From contig NZ_ADVZ01000001.1 of assembly GCF_000178995.1 (NCBI RefSeq), forward strand, positions 1,150,001-1,214,000: 64,000 nt of DNA, read 5' to 3'. Position numbers and translations under genes: made by a program. Shown here in pieces: positions 9,015-18,763 of this stretch. Each line of letters starts with the position of its first letter. Position 1 is the first letter of the stretch. The DNA comes from Afipia sp. 1NLS2. GTDB lineage: Bacteria; Pseudomonadota; Alphaproteobacteria; Rhizobiales; Xanthobacteraceae. The notes beneath the pieces are model-generated. The model made no database searches. It worked only from the letters and a program-made list of their open reading frames with translations, and had not been told where the DNA came from.

Positions 9015-10526
9015 TCAGGCCGCAGCCTTCGCCGGCTTGCGGAGCTTCGCCCAGAGGTCAGAGATCACACCCCAGAACAGGGCGACGAGACCCAGAACCA
9101 TGATCGTCGAGACCAGCCCGTTCGAGAAGAAGACGCTGAGGTGGCCGCTCGAGGCCAACAGCGACTGACGGAACGCTTCTTCCGCCTTGTCGCCGAGCAC
9201 GATGGCCAGAACCATCGGCGCGAGCGGATAACCCGTCTTCTTCATGAAGTAACCGACGATGCCGAAGATGAGCATCAGGATCACGTCGAAGCTGGAGTTG
9301 TGCACTGTGTAGGCACCAATCGCGCAGATCACGAGAATGACCGGAGCGATGATGCTGAACGGGATGCGCAGGATCGCCGCGAACAACGGCACGCAGGTCA
9401 GCACCAGGATCAGGCCGACGAGGTTGCCGAGGTACATGGAAGCGATCAGGCCCCAGACGAAGTCCGGCTGTTCGACGAACAGCAGCGGTCCCGGCTGCAG
9501 ACCCCAGATCAGGAGACCGCCGAGCAGCACCGCAGCCGTCGGCGAACCCGGAACGCCGAGCGCCAGCATCGGCAGCAACGCGGAAGTGCCCGCGGCATGC
9601 GCCGCAGTTTCCGGTGCAACCACGCCTTCGATCTCGCCGTTGCCGAAATTATGGCCACGCTTCGAGATGCGTTGGGCGATGCCGTAGCTCATGAACGAGG
9701 CCGGCGTCGCACCGGCGGGCGAAATGCCCATCCAGCAGCCGATCAGGCAGGAGCGCAGCGACACCATCCAGTAGCGCGGAAGCTCCTTCCAGGTCTGCCA
9801 GACCACTTTCGGATTGATGCCCGCAGCCTTGCCCTTGAACGCGAGGCCTTCTTCCATCGTGAGAAGAATCTCACCGATGCCGAACAGGCCGATAACCGCG
9901 ATCAGGAAGTCAAAGCCGTTGAGCAGGTCGGTGAAGCCGAACGTCAGGCGCAACTGGCCGGTGACGCTATCGAGACCGACTGCCGCCAGCGCGAAGCCGA
10001 TCATCATCGAGGCGACCGTCTTGAACGGCGGTTCCTTACCCATGCCGATGAAGCTGCAGAAGGCGAGGAAGTACACCGAGAACTTTTCAGCCGGACCGAA
10101 TTCGAGAGCGAACTCTGCGACCAGCGGCGCCACCAAGGTAATGACGATGACCGCGAACAGCGCACCGACGAACGACGAGGTGAAGGCTGCAGTCAACGCC
10201 TCACCCGCGCGGCCCTGCTGGGCCATCGGATAGCCGTCGAATGTCGTGGCCACCGACCACGGTTCACCGGGTATGTTGAACAGCACCGACGTGATGGCTC
10301 CGCCGAACAACGCTCCCCAGTAAATGCAGGAGAGCATGATGATCGCGCCGGTCGGCGTCATGCTGAAAGTCAACGGCAGCAGAATTGCGATGCCGTTGGC
10401 GCCGCCTAGTCCCGGCAGCACGCCGACGATCACACCAAGCAAAATGCCTATGATCATCAGCAGAATATTGGATGGCTGTAACACGACGGCAAAGCCGTGA
10501 AACAGATTGGCGATATCTGCGAGCAT
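9015..10526 (-). CDS. tctA: Tripartite tricarboxylate transporter, large permease TctA
   Basis: A 503-residue, highly hydrophobic inner-membrane protein with about 11-12 membrane spans. TctA hallmarks are visible: GVLPGLGGANGIAILLPLTF near the N-terminus and a second related glycine/proline motif GTSALLPMLALGVPGSPTAA in the second half, reflecting internal duplication. It forms the solute channel of the secondary, binding-protein-dependent TTT system for carboxylates. The start has AGGA upstream. It is the last gene of a tctC-tctB-tctA cluster; the substrate cannot be told from sequence. Confidence 0.95.
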   Translation of the reverse strand: MLADIANLFHGFAVVLQPSNILLMIIGILLGVIVGVLPGLGGANGIAILLPLTFSMTPTGAIIMLSCIYWGALFGGAITSVLFNIPGEPWSVATTFDGYPMAQQGRAGEALTAAFTSSFVGALFAVIVITLVAPLVAEFALEFGPAEKFSVYFLAFCSFIGMGKEPPFKTVASMMIGFALAAVGLDSVTGQLRLTFGFTDLLNGFDFLIAVIGLFGIGEILLTMEEGLAFKGKAAGINPKVVWQTWKELPRYWMVSLRSCLIGCWMGISPAGATPASFMSYGIAQRISKRGHNFGNGEIEGVVAPETAAHAAGTSALLPMLALGVPGSPTAAVLLGGLLIWGLQPGPLLFVEQPDFVWGLIASMYLGNLVGLILVLTCVPLFAAILRIPFSIIAPVILVICAIGAYTVHNSSFDVILMLIFGIVGYFMKKTGYPLAPMVLAIVLGDKAEEAFRQSLLASSGHLSVFFSNGLVSTIMVLGLVALFWGVISDLWAKLRKPAKAAA

Positions 10527-10577
10527 GGACGTTTTCCTACCTAAATCTCTTTTATCGTTTCGAGCGCACTGCTCGCG

Positions 10578-11078
10578 TCACAGGCCGAGCCAATACTCGA
10601 TCGGGCCCTTCGGCAGCGGAACGAGAAACCACTTTTCAAACATGAAGTAGATTCCGACCGGCACGCCCACGCCGTACAGGACTGCCTTGTACAGTGGGTA
10701 TTTACCGAGCCACATCATGAAGCCGCCGATCAGCACCATCGATGCGATATAGATGCCGGTGTAGGGCAACACGAAAACATACACGGCGGTCGGAACAATC
10801 ACCGCCAGCACCTGCTTCAGCTGATACCAGGTGGCAAACTCGCGCTCGCCATCGATGGTGCGGGCGCTGTTCAGGTTCATCAAGCTCGACAGCACGATGA
10901 TGATACCGAGATAGAACGGGAAGAAGCCGGACTTCGGACCTTCGGCGCCCCAGCCGATGCCGACCTGCATGCTTCCTATAATTGTGATGAGGCCAAAAAT
11001 GATGCAGGCAACGGCAACACCCATCTCCACGGTGCGATGAGCCGGGCCGCCCGACTGGTCATGTGATGCTTCGCTCAT
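10578..11078 (-). CDS. tctB: Tripartite tricarboxylate transporter, small permease TctB
   Basis: A 166-residue membrane protein with about four hydrophobic segments (VAVACIIFGLITIIGS, FPFYLGIIIVLSSLM, VLAVIVPTAVYVFVLP, and one near ASMVLIGGFMMWLG), typical of TctB. It pairs with TctA to form the transporter membrane part. AAGGA lies about 9 bases upstream of ATG 11078. It lies between tctC and tctA, with gaps of 73 and 51 bases, consistent with one operon. TctB is poorly conserved, and its position supports the call as much as sequence does. Confidence 0.9.
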   Translation of the reverse strand: MSEASHDQSGGPAHRTVEMGVAVACIIFGLITIIGSMQVGIGWGAEGPKSGFFPFYLGIIIVLSSLMNLNSARTIDGEREFATWYQLKQVLAVIVPTAVYVFVLPYTGIYIASMVLIGGFMMWLGKYPLYKAVLYGVGVPVGIYFMFEKWFLVPLPKGPIEYWLGL

Positions 11079-11151
11079 TGAGTCGAATCCTTGCGCGGAA
11101 AGAGTTCGCCCGGCGAACAGTCATGTTCGCCGGGTTCACAGTTGTGATGAT

Positions 11152-12168
11152 TTACTTCTTCGCGATGAAACCCGCGTCCTTCATCAGGGTCTCGTGGGTC
11201 TTCTCAGCATTGTCGACCCACTTCAGGTACTCAGCACCGCTGAGGGCGGTCTGGTTGAAGGCACCGTCCTTCATGAGCTGGGCCCATTCCGGAGTCTCGC
11301 GCACCTTCTTCATCAGGTCGACATAGTAGGCGACCTGCTCCGGCGTTGCGCCGGGAGCCATGAAGAAACCACGCAGCATCAGGTATTCAACGTCCAGGCC
11401 CTGCGACTTGCAGGTCGGGATGCTGGACCAGGCCTGATCACCCGCCACCTTGTCGTTGTAGGCGAGCGTCTTGCTGTCGAACACGCAGAGCGGACGCAGC
11501 TTGCCACCGCGCCACTGCGCCACGGCTTCGATCGGGTTGTTCACGCTGGAGTCGATGTGATTGCCGACGAGCTGAACGGCAACTTCGCCACCGCCCTTAT
11601 AGGGGATGTAGGTGAGCTTCTTGCCGGTCGCCTTTTCAAGCGCGACGGTGATGATCTGGTCTTCCTGCTTCGAACCGGTGCCGCCCATGCGGAACTGGCC
11701 ATCCGGCGCAGCCTTGATCGCGTCGATGTATTCCTTCGCGGTCTTGTACGGCTTGTCCGCATTCACCCAGAGGATGAATTCATCCAGCGCCATCATCGTG
11801 ACCGGGGTGAGATCCTTGTAGGAGAAAGGAATACCCGTCGCGAGCGGCGTGGTGAACAGGTTCGACAGCGTGATAATCAGCTTGTGCGGATTGTTGCGCG
11901 AACCCTTGACGTCGAGGAAGCCTTCGCCACCCGCGCCGCCCGATTTGTTCACGACGATCATCGGCTGCTTCATCAGATTGTGCTTGCTGATGATGCCTTG
12001 AACGACGCGCGCCATCTGGTCGGCGCCGCCGCCCGTGCCTGCCGGCACGACCAGTTCAACAGGACGCGTAGGCTCCCACGCCGCCATTGCAGACATCGGC
12101 GCCAGCCCGAAAGCAGCAGCACCGAGCAATGCGGCAAGGGCATAACTCGTCTTCGTACGTACACTCAT
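11152..12168 (-). CDS. tctC: TctC/Bug-type periplasmic solute-binding receptor
   Basis: A 338-residue secreted binding protein. A signal peptide (LAALLGAAAFGLAPMSAMAA) is followed by the Bug-family start WEPTRPVELVVPAGTGGGAD and the glycine-rich ligand-loop motif. It captures a carboxylate in the periplasm and delivers it to TctAB. ATG 12168 has a strong GGGAGG 6 bases upstream, so the longer in-frame start at 12255 is rejected. It is the first gene of the cluster, which suits a high-expression receptor. The ~210 bases upstream should carry the promoter and any regulation, but I see no clear box. Confidence 0.95.
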   Translation of the reverse strand: MSVRTKTSYALAALLGAAAFGLAPMSAMAAWEPTRPVELVVPAGTGGGADQMARVVQGIISKHNLMKQPMIVVNKSGGAGGEGFLDVKGSRNNPHKLIITLSNLFTTPLATGIPFSYKDLTPVTMMALDEFILWVNADKPYKTAKEYIDAIKAAPDGQFRMGGTGSKQEDQIITVALEKATGKKLTYIPYKGGGEVAVQLVGNHIDSSVNNPIEAVAQWRGGKLRPLCVFDSKTLAYNDKVAGDQAWSSIPTCKSQGLDVEYLMLRGFFMAPGATPEQVAYYVDLMKKVRETPEWAQLMKDGAFNQTALSGAEYLKWVDNAEKTHETLMKDAGFIAKK

Positions 12169-12382
12169 GCATATCCTCCCTGAAACACCAGCCGGTCTTG
12201 GATGCCGGATTATTTTGGAACGGTAATTGGCACTACCGCGATAGGGATCGTGCAACGGACTGGAAAGATTTTACATATGCCAGATGGGGGGATGAGACGA
12301 TCTGTCGCAGGGCGTTCTGTCGCACCCCCCTTTAATTTTATTGCAGAGCATCATTTTGCTGCAATTGCGCAAAGAGCGGCAT

Positions 12383-13423
12383 TTACCGGTCGAGCAACGT
12401 GAACTGGACCAGCAGCGTTCTTTGGATCACTGAAAAATTATCATCTGAAATCAATGTAATAACTGTCTCTCCGGATCGCGCCACATGAGCTGCGATGCCT
12501 TCGAAGTTATCGATTTCAGCACCTAAATCAGCCGCGAAGAGAACGGGCCCATCAACCAGTGAACCCGGGGCAAATGTCGAAACTGGTATACAACGTACTT
12601 GGATGCCAACTCCCTTGGTCAGGGAAAACTTCCGTTCCAGCAGCAGGACATCCCCTGACGGCAACAGTGTAGCATCACTGACGTCGAAGTCATTCGACCG
12701 CTTGATATGAAAAATACCAGGCGAAGGACCGCCGATCAGAAAGGCCGCGATGTTGCCGTCGGCATCGAGCGAGCGTTCGGAAATCGCAAGTATCGTACCG
12801 GCGAGCCGATGCCCTTTGCCGATATAAACGAGCGATTCCAGCCCGCGATTATAAGGCAGTTTTGCGATTTCCGGCGGCGCGGCGACCTCCTCCGCACGCG
12901 CCAGGATACCGCCCTTGTCGAAATCGAACCGCACGATCTTGTTGACCCGCTCGATCCCGACATAAGCGATCGATCCATCAAAGGTCAGCGATTCGGTATC
13001 GAACCAGCCTTTCGCCGCGAGCGGCTGGCCGTCGCGGTCGCGCATCGGCGCCGACCTCACATCGGCCAGGCCGCTCAGAGCATCGCCGCTATAGACAAGG
13101 CGTCCGTTGAACCAGTCGCCCTTGTCACTCGCCATCACGAAATTTTCGCCGGCGGCATCGAGATGCAGCGATGACAGCCCGCCGAATTTGCGGAATGGCG
13201 AAGTCAGCACCAATCCGCTGCGGAATTGAAACGAACCAAAGCGGACATGCGAGGGATCGCGCAGGTCGAAGGAACCCATCGCCCGCGCATTGACTTCGAC
13301 CGGAACGATGGCGTCCGCGGGTCGCGCCTGCGCACGGTTCTGAAATAAAGGAATGATCTGCGCAGCGGCGAGGCCGCCAACCGCTCGTCCCAGAAACGCG
13401 CGGCGGGAAATGCAGCGCGCCAT
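12383..13423 (-). CDS. Tat-exported esterase-like/phytase-like beta-propeller protein
   Basis: A 346-residue protein with a twin-arginine signal (RCISRRAFLGRAVGGLAAA) and a body resembling the 'esterase-like activity of phytase' family: a beta-propeller with repeated segments such as GLSSLHLDAAGENFVMASD, RGLESLVYIGKGHRLAG and LLPSGDVLLLERKFS. The substrate is unknown, and phytase activity should not be assumed. ATG 13423 lies 8 bases beyond the cobT stop, so it is probably cotranscribed with cobT. Tat export implies folding or cofactor (metal) loading in the cytoplasm. Confidence 0.75.
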   Translation of the reverse strand: MARCISRRAFLGRAVGGLAAAQIIPLFQNRAQARPADAIVPVEVNARAMGSFDLRDPSHVRFGSFQFRSGLVLTSPFRKFGGLSSLHLDAAGENFVMASDKGDWFNGRLVYSGDALSGLADVRSAPMRDRDGQPLAAKGWFDTESLTFDGSIAYVGIERVNKIVRFDFDKGGILARAEEVAAPPEIAKLPYNRGLESLVYIGKGHRLAGTILAISERSLDADGNIAAFLIGGPSPGIFHIKRSNDFDVSDATLLPSGDVLLLERKFSLTKGVGIQVRCIPVSTFAPGSLVDGPVLFAADLGAEIDNFEGIAAHVARSGETVITLISDDNFSVIQRTLLVQFTLLDR

Positions 13424-13430
13424 GGCCTGC

Positions 13431-15332
13431 TCAGTGCAGTTTGCGGCGACGGTCTGCCGGAGGCGCGCCGTGGGTTTCGCTGAACAGTTCGGCGAGCTTT
13501 TCGGTAATCGCGCCACCGAGCTCTTCCGCGTCTACGATCGTGACCGCACGTCTGTAGTAGCGCGTGACATCATGGCCGATGCCGATGGCGATCAATTCCA
13601 CGGGCGAGCGTGTCTCGATCTCCTCGATGACCCAGCGCAGATGCCGCTCCAGATAGTTTCCGGAGTTCACCGAGAGCGTTGAATCGTCAACCGGCGCGCC
13701 GTCCGAGATCATCATCAGAATCTTGCGCTGCTCGGGGCGCGCAAGCAGACGCTTGTGCGCCCAATCGAGGGCCTCGCCGTCGATGTTCTCCTTGAGAAGC
13801 CCCTCGCGCATCATCAGGCCGAGATTCTTCCGCGCGCGACGCCACGGGGCGTCCGCCGACTTGTAGATGATGTGGCGCAGATCGTTCAACCGGCCGGGAT
13901 TGGCAGGCTTGCCTGCCGCAAGCCACGCCTCGCGCGATTGTCCACCCTTCCAGGCCCGCGTGGTGAAGCCAAGAATCTCGACCTTGACGCCGCAACGCTC
14001 CAGCGTCCGCGCCAGAATGTCGGCGCAAGTCGCCGCCACTGTGATCGGGCGACCGCGCATCGAGCCGGAATTGTCGAGCAGCAGCGTCACCACGGTATCG
14101 CGGAAGGTCGCCTCCTTCTCGTGCATGAAGGAGAGCGGATGGAACGGATCGGTGACGACGCGCGACAGCCGCGCCGGGTCGAGCATGCCTTCCTCAAGAT
14201 CGAATTCCCATGCCCGGTTCTGCTGCGCCATCAGCCGGCGCTGCAGGCGGTTGGCAAGGCGCGCGACCACATGCTGCAAATGCGCAAGCTGCTTGTCGAG
14301 ATAGCCGCGCAGCCGCGTCAGTTCCTCGGCGTCGCACAGTTCGTCTGCGGAAATGACCTCGTCGAATTTCGGCGCAAAGGCATGATATTCCGGCCCTTTT
14401 GGCTCGTTGCGTCCATGCTGGTGCGGCCGCGTGGCGTCGCCGGGCGTTTCTTCTTCGCCCATATCGCCTTCGTCGTAGTCCTCACTGGAGGCGAGTTGCG
14501 ATGCATCGACGACGCTGTCCGACGAGGCATCCTCGCTCTGCGACTGTGACTGGTCAGCGGACATCTCGTCCGTCTCGTCCTTGTCGGCCTCAGCCTCCTG
14601 ACCGGCCTCGCCCTTGTCGCCGCCCTTCTTGTCCTCTTCCTCGTTCTCATCCTCGTCCGGCTCGGCGATTCGTTCATCGCTGAGTTCGAGCGCGGTCAGC
14701 ACGTCCTGGATGGATTCGCCGAACTTCGCCTGATCTTCGGTGAGGCTCTGCAACTGATCGAGCCGGTGACCGACCTTTTCCTCCAGGGTCGGCCGCCACA
14801 GATCGACGATCCGGCGCGCCGCCACCGGCGGCGCCTGCCCTGTCAGGCGTTCGCGCACCAGCATCGCCAGCGCATCCGCCAGCGGCGCATCGGCGCGGTC
14901 GGTGATTTCGTCATATTTGCCGCGATGGAAATGGTCGTCGAGCATCGCGTTGAGGTTCTTGGCGACGCCCGCCATCCGCTTCGAACCGATGGCTTCGACA
15001 CGCGCCTGCTCCATCGCCTCGAACACCGCGCGCGCCTGCTGGTTGCTCGGCGCAAGCTTGCGGTGAAGTTTCGGGTCGTGACAGGCGAGCCGCAGCGCGA
15101 TCGAATCCGCATGGCCGCGCACGATCGCGGCGTCCTTCCGGGTCAGCTTGCGCGAAGGCTCCGGCAGCCGCGCCTTGCCGGGCGCGATGCCCGGCCGCTC
15201 CGCGGAAAACGTAACGTCAAGCTCGGATTTCTTGGCGATCGCCTTCAGGCAGGACGTCACCGCACGCTTGAACGGCTCCGCCGGAGATTCCTTCGGACCC
15301 GTCTTGAACTTGTTTGTCGTCGCGGTGCTCAT
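13431..15332 (-). CDS. cobT: Aerobic cobaltochelatase subunit CobT
   Basis: A 633-residue subunit of the ATP-dependent CobNST complex, which inserts cobalt into hydrogenobyrinate diamide in aerobic vitamin B12 synthesis. Order: a helical N-terminal region; a long acidic Glu/Asp/Ser-rich linker around 230-310 ([20 protein letters not shown]); and a C-terminal von Willebrand A-type domain with the MIDAS motif DNSGSM at 420-425, which coordinates metal. Its start overlaps the stop of the upstream GNAT gene by 4 bases (ATGA), giving translational coupling with cobS. The large catalytic subunit CobN is not in this window. Confidence 0.95.
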   Translation of the reverse strand: MSTATTNKFKTGPKESPAEPFKRAVTSCLKAIAKKSELDVTFSAERPGIAPGKARLPEPSRKLTRKDAAIVRGHADSIALRLACHDPKLHRKLAPSNQQARAVFEAMEQARVEAIGSKRMAGVAKNLNAMLDDHFHRGKYDEITDRADAPLADALAMLVRERLTGQAPPVAARRIVDLWRPTLEEKVGHRLDQLQSLTEDQAKFGESIQDVLTALELSDERIAEPDEDENEEEDKKGGDKGEAGQEAEADKDETDEMSADQSQSQSEDASSDSVVDASQLASSEDYDEGDMGEEETPGDATRPHQHGRNEPKGPEYHAFAPKFDEVISADELCDAEELTRLRGYLDKQLAHLQHVVARLANRLQRRLMAQQNRAWEFDLEEGMLDPARLSRVVTDPFHPLSFMHEKEATFRDTVVTLLLDNSGSMRGRPITVAATCADILARTLERCGVKVEILGFTTRAWKGGQSREAWLAAGKPANPGRLNDLRHIIYKSADAPWRRARKNLGLMMREGLLKENIDGEALDWAHKRLLARPEQRKILMMISDGAPVDDSTLSVNSGNYLERHLRWVIEEIETRSPVELIAIGIGHDVTRYYRRAVTIVDAEELGGAITEKLAELFSETHGAPPADRRRKLH

Positions 15333-15739
15333 AGCTTTTTCGTGAACCAGTGACGCGTCGTGTCTTGCGGATAACCGTCGATCGAACCGAATTCCTTATA
15401 GCCGCACGATCGGTAGAAACCGGGAGCCTGAAAGCTCATGGTGTCGACATAGGCACGCACGGCGCCGAACTTTCTTGCCGCGTCCTCGATCGCTGCAATG
15501 AGCCTGGTGCCGTAATCCTTGCGGCGAAGCCGCGCTTCGATCCAGAACATCTGGATGAACAACACATTGATCCAGACTTCGCCGGTGACGCCGCCGACGA
15601 TGACATTCTTTTCGCGCAGGGAGACGGCAAACCGTTTATGCCGGTGTTTTCCCAACTTCTCCGTATTGTAGCTCCAAAGCCCCTTCAGCACGGCTCTGTT
15701 CGTCTCGCCGACAGTCCGCTCGACAGCGATCTTGGGCAT
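15329..15739 (-). CDS. GNAT-family N-acetyltransferase
   Basis: A 136-residue acetyltransferase. The acetyl-CoA-binding motif A appears as [20 protein letters not shown] (a Q/R-x-x-G/Y-x-G-type loop), followed by [20 protein letters not shown], the typical beta5/alpha4 region. The acceptor is unknown. It sits between cobS (9 bases) and cobT (4-base ATGA overlap), so it is made with the cobaltochelatase subunits. Whether it acts on the cobalamin pathway or is an unrelated passenger cannot be told. Confidence 0.85.
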   Translation of the reverse strand: MPKIAVERTVGETNRAVLKGLWSYNTEKLGKHRHKRFAVSLREKNVIVGGVTGEVWINVLFIQMFWIEARLRRKDYGTRLIAAIEDAARKFGAVRAYVDTMSFQAPGFYRSCGYKEFGSIDGYPQDTTRHWFTKKL

Positions 15740-15748
15740 CTATTCAGC

Positions 15749-16744
15749 TCAGCTCAGTGCGACGTTGACAGCACTTTCCGGCAGATCGACGTTGAAGCAG
15801 CGCTGATAGAATTCAGCCACCAGCGGGCGCTCCAGTTCGTCGCACTTGTTGAGGAAGGTGACCCGGAACGCAAAGCCGAGGTCGCCGAAGATCTCCGCGT
15901 TTTCGGCCCAGGTGATGACCGTACGCGGGCTCATCACGGTGGAGAGATCGCCATTGGCGAAAGCGTTGCGCGTGAGGTCCGCAAGCCGCACCATCTTGTT
16001 GACGATGTCGCGGCCGGCGTCGTTGCGATAGTGCTTCGCCTTGGCGAGCACGATCTCGACTTCTTCGTCGTGCGGCAGGTAATTCAGCGTGGTGACGATC
16101 GACCAGCGGTCCATCTGGCCCTGGTTGATCTGCTGGGTGCCGTGATAGAGGCCCGACGTGTCGCCGAGACCGATGGTGTTGGCGGTCGCGAACAGGCGGA
16201 ACGCTGGATGCGGCTTGATGACCTTGTTCTGGTCAAGCAACGTCAGGCGGCCGGAAACTTCCAGTACGCGCTGGATCACGAACATCACGTCGGGACGACC
16301 AGCGTCATACTCGTCGAACACCAATGCGATGTTGTTCTGAAGCGCCCACGGCAGGATGCCGTCACGGAATTCCGTAACCTGCTTGCCGTCGCGCACCACG
16401 ATCGAATCCTTGCCGACAAGGTCGATGCGGCTGATGTGGCTGTCGAGGTTGACGCGCACGCACGGCCAGTTCAGCCGCGAGGCTACCTGTTCGATATGCG
16501 TGGATTTGCCGGTGCCGTGAAAGCCCGTGACCATCACGCGGCGGTTCTTGGCGAAGCCCGCAAGAATCGCGAGCGTGGTCGCGCGATCGAAGCGATAATC
16601 CGGATCGACATCCGGCACATGGGGATCGACTTCCGAATAAGCGGGGACCTCAAGATCGGTGTCGATGCCGAAAACCTGGCGCACGGACACCTTCATGTCC
16701 GGCAGTCGCGTGGTTTCCTGCGATTGCAAAGTGGCAGCAGTCAT
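15749..16744 (-). CDS. cobS: Cobaltochelatase AAA+ subunit CobS
   Basis: A 331-residue AAA+ ATPase of the CobNST cobaltochelatase. Walker A is GFHGTGKST (74-82), Walker B is LVFDEYD, and the sensor region reads [14 protein letters not shown]. CobS hexamers act with CobT to power cobalt insertion by CobN. Two ATGs are adjacent; the second (16744) is 4 bases from GGAGG whereas the first is only 1 base away, so I chose the second. It begins the cobS-GNAT-cobT-phytase-like unit. The upstream 287 bases, shared with dedA, show no B12 riboswitch consensus. Confidence 0.95.
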   Translation of the reverse strand: MTAATLQSQETTRLPDMKVSVRQVFGIDTDLEVPAYSEVDPHVPDVDPDYRFDRATTLAILAGFAKNRRVMVTGFHGTGKSTHIEQVASRLNWPCVRVNLDSHISRIDLVGKDSIVVRDGKQVTEFRDGILPWALQNNIALVFDEYDAGRPDVMFVIQRVLEVSGRLTLLDQNKVIKPHPAFRLFATANTIGLGDTSGLYHGTQQINQGQMDRWSIVTTLNYLPHDEEVEIVLAKAKHYRNDAGRDIVNKMVRLADLTRNAFANGDLSTVMSPRTVITWAENAEIFGDLGFAFRVTFLNKCDELERPLVAEFYQRCFNVDLPESAVNVALS

Positions 16745-17034
16745 CATTCCTCCGTGGTCTCGGATGCTCCCGAAACCAGACGTGCATTGTTCGCGCGGGT
16801 GGGATGCGGGGTGAACCTAGCAGAGAGCCGCAAACGGCAGAAGCCTTGCGGCTGCTAAAAGTTCTTTCGTTACATCAAAAACATAGTCCATTTATCGGAA
16901 TTATTGAAGGGCCCCCGGTACCGCATGTTTGCCGGGCAGGGCCTGCAGATTTGCAACCCCGCATTGGTTTTCTTCTCTGCGTTCCCACCTATAGGCGGTC
17001 CGACCGTTCCTTCATTCCACATTTTGGATCGTGC

Positions 17035-17676
17035 GTGAGCCAGTATCTCGATCTCATCGTCGCCTTTGTGTCGTCGCATGGCGCCGTTGCTTATGTCGTC
17101 ATTTTCCTATCCGCCCTGCTGGAAGCCGTGCCGCTGGCGGGCTCCGTCGTGCCCGGATCGACGGTGATCCTGGCCTTGAGTGCACTGGTGCCAAGTGGGA
17201 ACCTGAAGCTCGCGCCCATTCTCATTGCCGCCATCGCCGGTGCGGCACTGGGCGACGGCCTCGCTTACTGGCTCGGCTACACGCAGAAGCGGCGCGTGCT
17301 GTCGCTGTGGCCGATGTCGAAATACCCAGCTCTGATCGCGGAGAGCGAGCGCTTCTTCCTGCGCTACGGCACGTTCGCGGTGTTCTTCGCCCGCTTCGTG
17401 CCGCCGATCCGGGCTTTCGTGCCGATCACGGCAGGCGCGCTCGACATGCCGCCACCAAAGTTCTTCGCCATCGATGTCCTGGCCGTTCTGGCCTGGGCGC
17501 CCGCGATGATCCTGCCCGGCGTGCTGGCGGGGTCCGCGGTCGAACAATGGGGCGCGAAAGCCGAACATTACGCGCTGCCGCTGGTCGGCGGCTTGCTCGT
17601 GATCGGCGCGGCGATATGGGCGTTTCGCTGCTGGCGAGCGCGCCGCCGTGCACTGCACGCCACGCCCTGCAAATAA
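17035..17676 (+). CDS. DedA-family inner-membrane protein
   Basis: A 213-residue polytopic membrane protein of the DedA/VTT (SNARE-associated) family. Members help recycle undecaprenyl-phosphate or maintain membrane potential. Features: the loop AVPLAGSVVPGSTVI, GAALGDGLAYWLGY, then FFARFVPPIRAFVPITAGAL (the F-x-R-F-x-P-x-x-R signature) and several hydrophobic segments. I chose GTG 17035 (SQYLDLIVAFV) because DedA homology starts there; a longer open frame from 16804 adds unrelated sequence. It is convergent with the DnaJ-like gene, with only 8 bases between stops. Confidence 0.88.
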   Translation: MSQYLDLIVAFVSSHGAVAYVVIFLSALLEAVPLAGSVVPGSTVILALSALVPSGNLKLAPILIAAIAGAALGDGLAYWLGYTQKRRVLSLWPMSKYPALIAESERFFLRYGTFAVFFARFVPPIRAFVPITAGALDMPPPKFFAIDVLAVLAWAPAMILPGVLAGSAVEQWGAKAEHYALPLVGGLLVIGAAIWAFRCWRARRRALHATPCK

Positions 17677-17684
17677 CCGTCAGC

Positions 17685-18326
17685 CTACGGACGAACCACG
17701 GTCTTCAGATAATTATACGCCTTGACGATCTCGATCAGGCGATCCTCGGTCGAGCGATCGCCACCATTGGCGTCGGGATGATGTTGCTTCACCAGAAGCC
17801 TGTATTTCGTCTTGACCATCTCGAGCGTCGCGTCCGCACCCAGCCCCATCACCTGCAGCGCCTTGCGCTCGGCGTTCATCACCTTCCGCGTTTCGGTCTT
17901 GGTTTCAGCCTTGGCACCCGGGCCCGGACGCCAGCGGCCCCGCCCGTTCATTTCCTGGAACATCGCGAACGGATCGAGCGCACCCTCGAACTCGTCCTCC
18001 ACGCCGGGCTTACCTTTGCCCTTGCCGGTGTTCGCGCCCATCTTCCAGGTCGGACGATGGCCGGTCTGCGCATCCTTCTGATAACGCGCGACCGCCTCGT
18101 CGCTCATGCCTGAGAAGAAATTATAGGACTGGTTGTATTCACGAACGTGGTTGAGACAGAAGTGCCAATATTCGCGCTCCTTGCCACGGCCCTTCGGCGC
18201 ACGATGCGGGGCAGGATTTTTGCAATCCGGCCATTCGCACATCACCGCCTCTTCCTTGACGCGGGCTTTTCCCTTCGCGGCAGGCTTGATGCGGATCTTG
18301 TCAAAATATTTCGAATCGAAAGACAT
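17685..18326 (-). CDS. DnaJ (J-domain)-family protein with C-terminal J domain
   Basis: A 213-residue protein unlike classical DnaJ: the J domain is at the C-terminus (ALQVMGLGADATLEMVKTKY, LVKQHHPDANGGD with the HPD signature, then IVKAYNYLKTV). The N-terminal half carries paired cysteines (CEWPDCKNPAPHRAP, later CLNHVREYNQ) that may bind metal, and a basic glycine/lysine linker. It should stimulate an Hsp70 partner on unknown clients. ATG 18326 was chosen over an in-frame TTG four codons earlier. It is divergent from bolA. Confidence 0.85.
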   Translation of the reverse strand: MSFDSKYFDKIRIKPAAKGKARVKEEAVMCEWPDCKNPAPHRAPKGRGKEREYWHFCLNHVREYNQSYNFFSGMSDEAVARYQKDAQTGHRPTWKMGANTGKGKGKPGVEDEFEGALDPFAMFQEMNGRGRWRPGPGAKAETKTETRKVMNAERKALQVMGLGADATLEMVKTKYRLLVKQHHPDANGGDRSTEDRLIEIVKAYNYLKTVVRP

Positions 18327-18475
18327 CAGCTCGGACAACGTGGCTCAAGAGGACGGGAAATCGCGAATTTCGCGAACCGCGGACTATACATCGCCGAGAC
18401 CGCAGACCGCAAATCATAGGGGTCGCGCATCAAGCGCATTGACGGCGCTCAATAACGCACGATATTGCGCATATC

Positions 18476-18742
18476 ATGACCGCCAAAGACACGATCGCCA
18501 AAAAACTGACCGACGCTTTCCATCCGGAAAGCCTCAGCGTCATCGATGAATCTCATCTGCATGAAGGGCACGCCGGGCACCGCCCTGGCGGCGAAACGCA
18601 TTTCAGGGTTCATATTGTGTCTCGCGCCTTCGAAGGGAAGAGCCGCGTCGAGCGCCACCGGATGATAAACGCGATTCTGGCGGACGATCTCGCGGGTGGC
18701 GTTCATGCGCTGGCGCTGAAGACGCTGGCGCCCGGCGAATAG
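18476..18742 (+). CDS. bolA: BolA-family protein
   Basis: An 88-residue BolA-type protein: KLTDAFHPESLSVIDESHLH, EGHAGHRPGGETHFRVHIVS and the helix RVERHRMINAIL. Family members partner with monothiol glutaredoxins in Fe-S/iron handling and can bind DNA. The conserved His residues of the class are present. No strong Shine-Dalgarno is visible. It is divergent from the J-domain gene (about 150 bases) and convergent with the CNNM gene (21 bases). The window's glutaredoxin at 33.7 kb is the dithiol type, so it is not an obvious partner. Confidence 0.92.
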   Translation: MTAKDTIAKKLTDAFHPESLSVIDESHLHEGHAGHRPGGETHFRVHIVSRAFEGKSRVERHRMINAILADDLAGGVHALALKTLAPGE

Positions 18743-18763
18743 CCGCGCATTCTGCCGTAAATC

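Noticed and set aside
8970-10409. 479-residue plus-strand frame opposite tctA
   Set aside because: It is the antisense of a membrane-protein gene, with the expected Arg/Glu/Gln-rich composition and no known motif.
16745-17034. Cobalamin riboswitch before cobS
   Set aside because: No B12-box-like conserved core is visible; only a simple stem-loop.
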